Assembly (NCBI GenBank): GCA_035506295.1
Contig: DATJPR010000265.1
Span: 1-53,270, forward strand
DNA length: 53,270 bases
Source of the DNA: DATJPR01 sp035506295
GTDB lineage: Bacteria > Bacteroidota > Ignavibacteria > UBA10030 > UBA6906
Direction: 5' to 3'
Shown here: one piece after another, positions 17,752 through 26,500 of the stretch
Position numbering within the stretch: position 1 is the stretch's first letter
Layout of the letters: each line of letters begins with the position of its first letter
The notes under the pieces: generated by a model
Database searches by the model: none
The model's input: only the letters and a program-made list of their open reading frames with translations
Told to the model about the DNA's origin: nothing
Program-made: the position numbers and the translations under genes

Positions 17752-18494
17752 CGCGTTGCAGAAGTCGATCGTCCACCATCATACGGCGGGCGTTCCTCCA
17801 GGGAATGTCCGCCGTCGTTGTGCTGTTCCTCTTTGCCCTCCCCGGTCCGACCGGTTGCCGGGAAAATCCTCCCGTCGCCCCCCCGAGCGCGCCGCCCTCT
17901 TTCGCGTTCCGATGGAGCGTCGGCGACCGCATGACCTTTGACACGTGGGCGCTCGACAGCAACGGCTACAGCATTACCAGCAGCAAATGTGTGAGCTCCC
18001 GGAGGGTCATCGCTACGGGCGTGCAATTCCAGGGGCGAGACAACGTCGACATCATGCTTGACAGCATAGCGATCCCGGGAAAACCGTTCCGCGGTGACAC
18101 GGTGTATCTCTCGCAAACATCGACGGGCGATCTCTGGCAATACGGTCTGCTTTCCTCGCTCGGCAGGCGGTACGGAGAAGGCGCTGCAGCCCCGCAATGG
18201 GAGCTCATTGCCCCTCTCTCAGGGAGCACGACATCGTGGACGGTGGGTTACGCGGATACGACGGGACCGGTGCTGGGGAGTATAACCGCGGAGAGCTCGT
18301 ACTTCTCGGTGGTGATCGGAGGAGTGAATTTTGTGTACCAGACGGATCGCGTCGACCTGTCAGGCCTGACCGTGGGAGAATCCTTCTGGATCGCAACCGT
18401 GCCGCCGGTGTTCGCGGCGTTCGTCGAATCGTCCACGCCGGCGTCGGAGGGCCTCTACCGCCTTCTGACGAGCGCGCAGCTTGCCGCCTATTGA
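17748..18494 (+). CDS. Putative exported lipoprotein, unknown function
   Basis: 248 residues from a GTG that overlaps the mdh stop. A basic stretch leads into a hydrophobic core (SAVVVLFLFALPGPTGC), with a possible lipid-modified cysteine although the proline at -3 is atypical. A proline-rich spacer follows (PPVAPPSAPP). The rest is predicted beta-rich, with FRWSVGDRMTFDTW and GSTTSWTVGYADTTG. An ATG at 17805 is an alternative start. No family is recognised. Overlap with mdh suggests co-transcription, though no functional link is evident. It ends four bases from the convergent kinase gene. Confidence 0.7.
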   Translation: MTRCRSRSSTIIRRAFLQGMSAVVVLFLFALPGPTGCRENPPVAPPSAPPSFAFRWSVGDRMTFDTWALDSNGYSITSSKCVSSRRVIATGVQFQGRDNVDIMLDSIAIPGKPFRGDTVYLSQTSTGDLWQYGLLSSLGRRYGEGAAAPQWELIAPLSGSTTSWTVGYADTTGPVLGSITAESSYFSVVIGGVNFVYQTDRVDLSGLTVGESFWIATVPPVFAAFVESSTPASEGLYRLLTSAQLAAY

Positions 18495-18498
18495 CCGG

Positions 18499-18933
18499 TC
18501 ATCCCTTCCCGGTATCGAGCCACAGCCGTACCTGCATCCCCTTCTTGATCGGCTCGAACTCCACCTTGTCCATGAGCGTGCGCATGAGGAAAATCCCGCG
18601 CCCGCTCTCTTTCATCAGGTTGCGCTTCGAAAGAGGGTTCTTAATCTTCTCCGCATTGAATCCGCTCCCTTCGTCCGTCACGAGAAAGAGGAGCCAGCCC
18701 GGGAGGATCTCACACACAATGGCGACCTTTTTCTTCTCATCGGATTTGTTCCCGTGAACGATGGCATTGTTTACCGCCTCTGTCAGCGACACCATGAGCT
18801 TGTGCATCTGGATCTCGTCGAGGTGCACCGCATGGTTCACCTTCTTTAGGAAGTTCTCCACCTTGCCGATGTTCTTCGGAGAGCTGGCAATGGACATCCT
18901 GTACACGGGCTGTGAGGCGTTCACGGAAAGCAT
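18499..18933 (-). CDS. RsbW-like anti-sigma factor kinase (HATPase_c_2)
   Basis: A 144-residue GHKL-fold ATPase. The N box is EAVNNAIVHGNK, the G1 box DEGSGFN, and the G2 box GRGIFLMRTLMD. These are the three ATP-binding blocks of the RsbW/SpoIIAB serine-kinase family, which bind a sigma factor or phosphorylate an anti-anti-sigma (STAS) protein. No STAS, PP2C or sigma factor gene is adjacent, so the partner is elsewhere. The start at 18933 is two bases from the stop of the preceding barrel gene; 18897 is an alternative. A role in partner switching is from family knowledge. Confidence 0.88.
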   Translation of the reverse strand: MLSVNASQPVYRMSIASSPKNIGKVENFLKKVNHAVHLDEIQMHKLMVSLTEAVNNAIVHGNKSDEKKKVAIVCEILPGWLLFLVTDEGSGFNAEKIKNPLSKRNLMKESGRGIFLMRTLMDKVEFEPIKKGMQVRLWLDTGKG

Positions 18934-18935
18934 TC

Positions 18936-20888
18936 CTAGAAATTGTAGAGAAGAGTGAGCGTCAACGAGGGGAGCCCCCGCACCGAACCATCGGTCTGTC
19001 TGCGGTTCTCGTACCATCCCCGGAAGTCGACAACACTGTGCGGACCGGGATACCAGAGCACACTACATGTCGGTCCAAGGCTGCGCAGGTAGGAATCCAC
19101 CGACTTGCCGTTTTCGTCGTACACATAACGCACCTGGGAGAAGAAACGCAAGCCCACCGCAAACATCAAGGTGGGCAAGGGGCTGAATCGGACCTGTCCG
19201 GAGACTGTCTTGTCAACATAAGAATTCTCCAGCCGTTCCGTGAATTGGTCCCAATTCAATTGACCGCGTTCATATAGCTTCAAATAGGCGAAAAAATCAA
19301 GGCCGATCCGGTTGGTCAGTTCCATACTCGTCGAATCGATCCAGCCAAACTGCCGGTAGGTATAGCTCTGCACCGAGGAATTGGACTGTTCGAAATCATA
19401 GACGGTGTAGCTTGCCAGAACCTCGAATCCGTTCGTTGTCCGGAAGAACCAGGCCGGCCGGTACTCCATGATCGGTGTCAACCGGAGAACCCGGTTGATA
19501 TTGTTGTTGGCACTTCTGTCCGAAAGAAGATATACCAGATGGCTCACCGTGCCTTCAAGGGTCACGCCCAACGTAAAGATCGGTGAAATCCGATGGAGGG
19601 TTCCCACCGATGCCGTGACAAGCAGCTCGTCCCTGTCCTCATCGTTCAGATTGCTCGGTGTATCGTACCGGAGCAGACTGGCACGTCCGCTGACTGAGAC
19701 CTCGTCTGACCAGGAAAGTGGCAGGAACGCGTGCCCGGAGATTTCATTCTGGCTGGCCAGGTTGTTCTTCGATTGCTCCTGCTGGGTCCGGTCCGTAAGC
19801 AGGGGCCCGATCGTCTGTTCAGGCGCAGATAGGACGTTGTGCAGTTCATCCCGCTCGTAATGTCCGAAGCGCACGGAGGCGGATGAACGGCCTTCCAAGG
19901 GTCGCCAGGACGTTTCCAGGTACGTATCGAGGTTGAACTCATCGACACGCGTGTCGAATGCGTCGTGCGGTCGCAGGCCCTCGCCGTACAGCAGCAGCTT
20001 GTCGAGCTGGTGCGAGATCACCGAGACGTATGCCGTTGCCTTGATCGTCGGCGAGAAATTGTACCCGAGGAGGTTCACGAACTGCACATAGGTTTCCTGC
20101 CTGCTCTCGATGCTGGAATCCGGCGCATAAAATTCCCGGCGTAACTGGTATACAGCCACTTCCATGCTGTCATTCGAGTACGAACCGAATGATCTCTCCA
20201 CGCCGGCCTGCAGGTTGTTGTCCACCAATTGACGCGGTGAGAGCCGGTCAAAATGCAGTTGGCCGTTCCCCTTCACCAGATACCCGTCTTCGTCGATCGT
20301 GTGCAGCGTTGCGAGGAGCTGGTACGACGGTCCGCGATCACGAAACCCCGATTGATTGTCCCAGCGGTATCCCGCCGAGGGAGAAATCTCGAGCGCAGGG
20401 ATCGGCGTGTAGAGGAGACCGGCGAGAGTGGAATGCATCGACGCCGCACTCAGACCGATGCCACGGCTGTCGGTAAAGATGAAGGAATTCCACCGGCCCG
20501 TCGCCGCGAGAGGACCGGCGATCGGGACCGTCAGCGACACTGACGCCTGCTGTTGATTGCTTTGCAGGCGCTGCGTGGGATCCGAAGCGAGCTGCACAAC
20601 GGTGGCGCCGTATTGCTCTTTAATATTCGCCCGGATGCCGGCAAAGGATGTATCGAGGAAAAGCCTCCCGTTCCACGTGAAGATATCCAGGTTGCGGTCC
20701 ATGAGGACGCTGCTGGCGTTGCGCGGTAGGAGAGAATCAGCGGTCGTGGGGAGGGGCGAATTCTCGGGACGGGAATATTCCTGGCTTTGCGCAAGGGACC
20801 CGATCACGCCGAGGCAAGCAGCGAGGCTCAGCATGCGGATGAGCAGGCGCTCAGTGGATCGACGCCCGATCGCCGCGAGAGGGCACAT
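18936..20888 (-). CDS. Large outer-membrane beta-barrel protein, unknown function
   Basis: 650 residues with an N-terminal export signal (basic RRSTERLLIR, hydrophobic core to ~residue 34, then SQE). From about residue 50 on, the sequence shows alternating-hydrophobicity strands with aromatic belts (TGRWNSFIFT, GYNFSPTIKATAYVSV). It ends in LTLLYNF, a C-terminal phenylalanine typical of BAM-inserted barrels. The ATG at 20888 is chosen because GGAG lies seven bases upstream; the TTG at 20900 is not needed. Its first 13 codons overlap the end of the beta-CASP gene. No specific family is recognised. Confidence 0.85.
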   Translation of the reverse strand: MCPLAAIGRRSTERLLIRMLSLAACLGVIGSLAQSQEYSRPENSPLPTTADSLLPRNASSVLMDRNLDIFTWNGRLFLDTSFAGIRANIKEQYGATVVQLASDPTQRLQSNQQQASVSLTVPIAGPLAATGRWNSFIFTDSRGIGLSAASMHSTLAGLLYTPIPALEISPSAGYRWDNQSGFRDRGPSYQLLATLHTIDEDGYLVKGNGQLHFDRLSPRQLVDNNLQAGVERSFGSYSNDSMEVAVYQLRREFYAPDSSIESRQETYVQFVNLLGYNFSPTIKATAYVSVISHQLDKLLLYGEGLRPHDAFDTRVDEFNLDTYLETSWRPLEGRSSASVRFGHYERDELHNVLSAPEQTIGPLLTDRTQQEQSKNNLASQNEISGHAFLPLSWSDEVSVSGRASLLRYDTPSNLNDEDRDELLVTASVGTLHRISPIFTLGVTLEGTVSHLVYLLSDRSANNNINRVLRLTPIMEYRPAWFFRTTNGFEVLASYTVYDFEQSNSSVQSYTYRQFGWIDSTSMELTNRIGLDFFAYLKLYERGQLNWDQFTERLENSYVDKTVSGQVRFSPLPTLMFAVGLRFFSQVRYVYDENGKSVDSYLRSLGPTCSVLWYPGPHSVVDFRGWYENRRQTDGSVRGLPSLTLTLLYNF

Positions 20889-22257
20889 GCACTTCTCCAA
20901 AGCCGAGGTTTTGGATTCCGCCTGCGAGCTTTTCCGATTGGTCGGGATCCCCGTGAACGATGTAGATCTGCTTTAGTTTCTTCTTGTCGAACTTGCCGAT
21001 ATAGCCGAGCAGTTCATTCCTGTCGGCGTGGCCGCTGAACGAGTTGAGGACCACAACCTCCGCCTTGAGTTCGTGCGGTTCCCCGAAGATGTTGACGACC
21101 GGCTGCCTCAGGACAAGCTTTTTGCCGAGAGTGTTTTCCGCCTGATACCCTGCGATGATGACCATGTTCCGCGGGTCTTCAATGCTGTTGGCCAGGTGAT
21201 GGACAATGCGGCCGTTGTCGCACATCCCCGACGCGGCAATCACGATAAAGGGCCCGGGGCGATCGTTCAACTCCTTGGAATGCTCGACGTCGCGAATATA
21301 CGTCAGGCGCTCGAACCCGAACGGATCGTTATTTGTTGGAGCATGGAGGATCGCGAGCGCCTCCTGGTCGTAGCACTCCGGATGTTTGCGGAACACATCG
21401 GTGACATTGACCGAGAGGGGGCTGTCGACAAAAACCGGGAGATACGGGATCTTCCCGTCGACGCTGAGATTGTGCAGCGTGTACACGATCTCCTGCGTGC
21501 GCCCGACGGAAAATCCCGGGATGATGATTTTGCCCCGCCGTTCCGCCGCACGGAGAATGGGTTCCAGAAGCTGGTTCTGCATCTCCTCAACCGGGGCATG
21601 GAACCGTCCGCCGTAGGTGCTTTCCGTAACGAGAACATCAGCGTCGTTGCCGATGAACACCGGATCGCGGAGTATGGGGAGGCCGAACCGTCCCAGATCC
21701 CCGGTGAAGGCAAGCTTGGTGGTCGACCCGTTTTCGCGAAGCGTGAGCATGAGCGAAGCCGATCCGAGAATGTGGCCGGCATCTTCGTAGCGGCACGAGA
21801 TCCCTTCGGTCACGTCGAAAGGCGTACTGTAATTGATCCCCCGGAGCAGCGGGAGTGTCTCTTCGACATCCTCTTGCGTGTAGAGGGGCGTCACCGGCGG
21901 CAGCCATTTCTTCCGGTGTTTCTTGTTGATGAACTCCGCGTCCCGTTCCTGGATGAAGGCGCTGTCGCGCAGCATCACGCCGAGAAGGTCTTCGGTGGCT
22001 TTTGTGCAAAACACCGGACCACGGTAACCTTTTCTGACAAGGCCGGGCAGATTTCCGGTATGGTCGATATGGGCGTGGGACAACACCACCGCATCGATCG
22101 CATCGGCCTCAAAAGGGAATTCACTGTTGATGCGTCGCGCTTCGTCCCGGTGACCCTGGAAGAGGCCGCATTCGAGGAGAATGGTCCGGTTGCCGGCGCG
22201 GAGGAGATGCATGGAGCCGGTCACTGTTCGCGCCGCGCCCTGGAATTCGATTTCCAT
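20851..22257 (-). CDS. Beta-CASP metallo-beta-lactamase-fold RNA nuclease
   Basis: 468 residues, a YSH1/CPSF73-like ribonuclease of the MBL fold. The zinc motif is His61-x-His63-x-Asp65-His66 (LSHAHIDHTGNL), then EDAGHILGS (motif 3) and FTGDLGR (motif 4). The beta-CASP insertion carries TESTYGG, SVGRTQE and ASGMCDNGRI. The C-terminus has NSFSGHADRNEL and IVHGDPDQ, the final zinc histidines. Such bacterial proteins process or degrade RNA in the cytoplasm. GAGGAG eight bases before the ATG at 22257 supports the start, and the gene begins four bases after the upstream membrane-protein gene. Confidence 0.93.
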   Translation of the reverse strand: MEIEFQGAARTVTGSMHLLRAGNRTILLECGLFQGHRDEARRINSEFPFEADAIDAVVLSHAHIDHTGNLPGLVRKGYRGPVFCTKATEDLLGVMLRDSAFIQERDAEFINKKHRKKWLPPVTPLYTQEDVEETLPLLRGINYSTPFDVTEGISCRYEDAGHILGSASLMLTLRENGSTTKLAFTGDLGRFGLPILRDPVFIGNDADVLVTESTYGGRFHAPVEEMQNQLLEPILRAAERRGKIIIPGFSVGRTQEIVYTLHNLSVDGKIPYLPVFVDSPLSVNVTDVFRKHPECYDQEALAILHAPTNNDPFGFERLTYIRDVEHSKELNDRPGPFIVIAASGMCDNGRIVHHLANSIEDPRNMVIIAGYQAENTLGKKLVLRQPVVNIFGEPHELKAEVVVLNSFSGHADRNELLGYIGKFDKKKLKQIYIVHGDPDQSEKLAGGIQNLGFGEVHVPSRGDRASIH

Positions 22258-22261
22258 CGCT

Positions 22262-22774
22262 TCACTCCTCGCGGGTTGCGCGTTTCCCCCGCATCCTGGC
22301 TTGAATGACAATTCCCAGGGCGGCGAGGAGCACGATAAGAGCGTAGGAGTGTTGGAGATGAATTCCCTGCGCGATCAAGGTGGCCCCGATACAGGAGGAA
22401 ATAATGATGAGGGCCCAGTCGAACAGCAGGTGGACGAGCAGGGCGCCGAGGATGCCCGCGAGGACGAACACCAGCCAGAGCATGCTGCCGGCGACGTGAA
22501 AGATCGCCTCGGCATAGTTCATCGCGAGAAAGCCCGTTGCAGCGAACCCGGCAACACTGATGGCGATCTTCTGGGCGAAGATCGCCAGCACGCCGCCGGC
22601 GAGACCGAAGAGTGCGCCGATGATCAAGGCGGAGTTTTCCGATTCGACGCCGAGAAAGACGGGCGCGTAGGTGAAGCCTAGAACAAAGCCCGCCGCGGCG
22701 ACGAAGAGCCAGAAGAGCTTTCGCCCGAGAATCAACAACAGTGCCCCGAGGACGAGAATTACGGTCGTGGTCAT
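22262..22774 (-). CDS. Polytopic inner-membrane protein (DUF4203-like)
   Basis: 170 residues with six or seven closely packed hydrophobic segments and a basic C-terminal tail (QARMRGKRATREE). Glycine-rich helices (GALFGLAGGVLAIFA, FVLAGILGALLVHLL) recall the DUF4203/TMEM198-like family, but the match is by appearance only. It is the first gene of a four-gene minus-strand run: this gene, the beta-CASP nuclease, the barrel protein and the RsbW-like kinase. The spacing is tight throughout. No function can be assigned. Confidence 0.75.
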   Translation of the reverse strand: MTTTVILVLGALLLILGRKLFWLFVAAAGFVLGFTYAPVFLGVESENSALIIGALFGLAGGVLAIFAQKIAISVAGFAATGFLAMNYAEAIFHVAGSMLWLVFVLAGILGALLVHLLFDWALIIISSCIGATLIAQGIHLQHSYALIVLLAALGIVIQARMRGKRATREE

Positions 22775-22921
22775 GGCAATGGGAGCAAGGGGGATTCGGA
22801 CGGTCCCGGTCGTCGATCAACGGTCAGCAACGAAGGGAATGCCTTCCGATGTCGACCGGCCCGTCGCGCGCGTCGGCGACTGTCGACGTTGCCGGGCGCG
22901 CGTGTGAAGATGAGATGCTCT

Positions 22922-23308
22922 TCAACGCATTGCGCTGTCAACGGAGGTGATGTAGATATCACAATCCCTGCACCGTGTGCTCCGTTCGCGCGCGTCATGT
23001 GAAGGGTGCATCCAGCAAGGGACATCGGTCGCCCCGTCGTCAGGGATGCACGTTGGATGTGCGTTGTGTGTCGTCGTGGCCAGATGACCCCGGAGCGTCT
23101 CAAGGGTGAACTGGCGGGAATGAATGACTTCTCGTATGCGCCGTACTCGATCAAGCTCGTCCTGGGCATACCGCCGGTGCCCGGAAGCACGACGCAATGG
23201 GATGATCAAACCGTGATATTCGTACAGGCGAAGCGTCGGAATCGAGATCCCCAAAACGTCAGCCGCTTCCCCAATCGAATAGGTCGCGTGTTCTGTCATG
23301 GTTGCCAT
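22922..23308 (-). CDS. MerR-family regulator with C-terminal Cys/His cluster
   Basis: 128 residues. The winged helix-turn-helix is YSIGEAADVLGISIPTLRLY (residues 10-29), followed by the wing LIIPLRRASGHRRY and a short dimerisation helix. The C-terminus carries Cys98, His101, His104, Cys113 and Cys116 (PCWMHPSH...RCRDC), which could hold a metal. A related 'CW' tail is common in MerR-like proteins of this part of the tree. The ATG at 23308 has GAGG 11 bases upstream. It is divergent from the large flavoprotein gene with 286 bases between, a typical position for a regulator of that gene. The effector is unknown. Confidence 0.85.
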   Translation of the reverse strand: MATMTEHATYSIGEAADVLGISIPTLRLYEYHGLIIPLRRASGHRRYAQDELDRVRRIREVIHSRQFTLETLRGHLATTTHNAHPTCIPDDGATDVPCWMHPSHDARERSTRCRDCDIYITSVDSAMR

Positions 23309-23594
23309 GGAAGTTCGCCTCAAGGGAAAAATGAATCCGTTGGAACGATGCTTGCCACGACCATCAAATCACTGATACGCGACCTTTGATCCGCCCTCAC
23401 CTCACCGGTCAACTCCACGATATGCGTTGATCAGACCGTCAGTCGGGTAATTCAGCGAACCGCATTGAGGTATGGTATGGTTCTATAATGTTGCCGAGCT
23501 CGGAGACCTCTTCGTTACCTAATCACGAGTCGCTTTTCTATTTATCGCTTCACCGCCCATGCTTCGCGGAACACCTCCCGAATAGGAGACTTCC

Positions 23595-26500
23595 GTGAAA
23601 CCGAGACTTGAAGAAAAATACTACATTCTTAAGGAACTGTCAATGGATTTCCCCGATCTCTCCGCATTTGGTCTTACATATGTTGATCTCTACGACTCTC
23701 AAGTGTTGGAAAAACTAACAATACAGTTCCATGAATACGTGCACACCCGAAATCCCTCTCTTCATGCGCGTTTCGGCCATTACCAGGCCCTACGCGGGGC
23801 TGAAATGTCACCCCCGGAGGTTTCTTCCCTCCTTGAGGAGATGGCAGAAGAGCTCAGCTCGTTCATCGGCAATCTGTTCGGCATAATGGAACAACTTCAG
23901 GTGGAGCGTGATCGGTCCGCCCGCGAGAAAGCCATTTTCGAATGCCGAAGAGAGTTCTTTGTCCGTCGCGTCCTCAAGAAATATTCGAAAGAAGTATCCC
24001 TACAATTTGATCGATCGGAGCTCTCCTCGGCGGTTCGTTCATTGTTCGAGCAAATTGCCACCCCACCCTACAACGATCCGGAACTTGAGGCTGCAACTGC
24101 AATCCTTCAGTTCCTCGACCATGAGCGCTACATAAAAGTCGGACTACCGGCCGAGTCGGTCGAGCACATTGGCGCGCTTGTGAGCCGGTTGAGGAGCGCA
24201 GATTGGAACTTTGTCGATCTTCCAAGCACTGAGGACGAGCCATCGATCCGGCAGTTCCTCACCGAGATCATGAGTCTCTTCGAACGGTGGCTTGCTGCGG
24301 CATTCCATCAGCGGGACCCGGAGTGCAGTTCCTGGACCATGCTTCACGTTCCATCGGCGCTCGACTTCAATCACCTCGTCCAGTTCGAACGCGAGGGCAA
24401 CCATGACGGCACAACGATCGTCGGCAATCCCGAGCACTTTCGCCGGCGCAACGGCTTCGATCTTACCGATGCGCGCTTTGACGAACGCCATGCGGACGGC
24501 GAGGTCGACTATTGTATCCTTTGCCACAAGCGTGAGAAGGACAGTTGTTCCCATGGATTTATGGATGGGTCGTCTTTCAAGCACAATCCTCTCGGGTATG
24601 AGCTCAAGGGATGCCCCCTTGATCAGAAAATCTCCGAATCTCACGAGTTGAAATCGAAAGGTGATGTCCTTGGCGCTCTCGCTCTGATTATGATGGACAA
24701 CCCGATGCTGCCGGGCACAGGGCATCGCATCTGCAACGACTGCATGAAGGGTTGCATTTATCAGAAGCAGGATCCGGTCAATATCCCGCAAGTGGAGACT
24801 CGCATTCTCACCGATGTCCTCTCTCTGCCGTGGGGCTTTGAAATTTACTCGCTTCTGACGCGGTGGAATCCCCTCAAGATTGATCGACCGTACGCTCTTC
24901 CATTCAATGGCATGAAGATCCTGATTGTCGGGATGGGTCCGGCCGGCTATACCCTCGCGCATTACTTCCTGAACGAAGGATTCGGGGTTGTCGGGATCGA
25001 CGGACTGAAAATCGAGCCTTTGTCCGAAGCATTCTTTTTTCCCGACGGCTCGCCGCGGCCCATTCGGAATTTCGGGGAGATTCAAAAGAAACTCAGCGAG
25101 CGCTCGATGGCAGGCTTCGGCGGTGTCTCGGAGTACGGGATCACGCCACGGTGGGACAAGAATTTCCTGACGGTCATCCACCTTACCCTGCTCCGTCGTC
25201 GGCACTTCGCGCTGTTCGACGGCGTGCGATTCGGCGGGACGTTGACGATCGACGATGCCTGGAACTACGGGTTCGATCACGTCTGCATTGCTGCGGGAGC
25301 GGGGAAGCCGACGTTTGTGCACATGAAGAACAACATGATCCGCGGAATCCGGAAGGCGAGTGATTTTCTGATGGCCCTGCAGCTCACGGGTGCCGGCAAG
25401 AAGGATTCCCTGGCGAACCTTCAGGTTCGCCTTCCCGCGGTCGTAATCGGCGGTGGCCTGACGGCAATCGATGCGGCGACCGAGTTGATGGCCTATTATC
25501 CGGTCCAGGTGTCGAAGATCAAGGAACGATTCGACATCCTGGCATCGGAACAGGGCCGCGACGCAGTGCTCGCGACGTTCGATCCCGAAGAGCGCGGGAT
25601 CCTCATGGAATTTCTTTCGCACGCCGAGTCGATTGACGCGGAGCGGTCTCGCGCGACAGCCGCCGGAGAACAGCCTGCGTTTATTCCGCTCCTCAGGCAA
25701 TGGGGCGGAGTCACGATTTTGTATCGCAAGTCGATCAACGACTCACCGGCGTACCGTCTGAATCATGAAGAGATCATCAAGGGACTCGAAGAAGGGATCG
25801 CCTTCAAGGAAAAGATGAGCCCCGTCGAAGCGGTGCCCGACAGCTTCGGTGCGCTGCAGGAACTGATCTTCGAAGAAATGGAGTTGATGGGCGGGAGATG
25901 GAAATCCTCCGGCCGGCACGTGCATGTGCCCGCGCGGACGGCGATTATCGCCGCCGGCACGGTGCCAAACATCATGTACGAACGGGAGCATCCGGGGACA
26001 TTCGATCTCGATGCCAACGAGGAGTATTTCCTCGCCCACCGCCTGCAGGAGGGCGTGCTTGTGCCCAGTCCCAATGATCCGGAGGCGTTCTTCGCCTCCC
26101 ATCAATCGTCTGACGGTAGAACCGTATCGTTCTACGGTGACAATCACCCGGCGTATGCTGGGTCCGTCGTGAAAGCCATGGCTTCTGCAAAGCATGGATA
26201 CCGGCACGTCGTGAAGTCTCTCGAATCCCGCCGTGCCGCGACCTTGCGCCATGATGACGCCGGAGCTGAGCAGGAATGGCGACGCTTTCGCGATCTTCTC
26301 TCCGATGATCTTCAGGCGCGTGTCGTCCGGGTGAACAAGCTCACACCCACGATCACGGAGATCGTTGCACGGGCGCCGAAGGCGGCGCGGGAATTTCACC
26401 CGGGACAGTTCTATCGTCTGCAGAATTATGAAGCCGATTCTCGACGGATTGAGAACTCTCTCCTCATGATGGAAGGGATTGCGCTCACCGGTGCGTGGGT

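Noticed and set aside
21028..22308. 426-codon frame antisense to the beta-CASP nuclease
   Set aside because: All zinc and beta-CASP motifs are on the other strand and frame.
23465..23489. TTGAGG and TATAAT as a promoter for the flavoprotein gene
   Set aside because: Only 13 bases separate the boxes, too few for sigma-70. The TATAAT alone is not enough.
24144..25700. 518-codon frame antisense to the fused flavoprotein
   Set aside because: No domain is visible, and the sense frame holds conserved Fe-S and Rossmann motifs.
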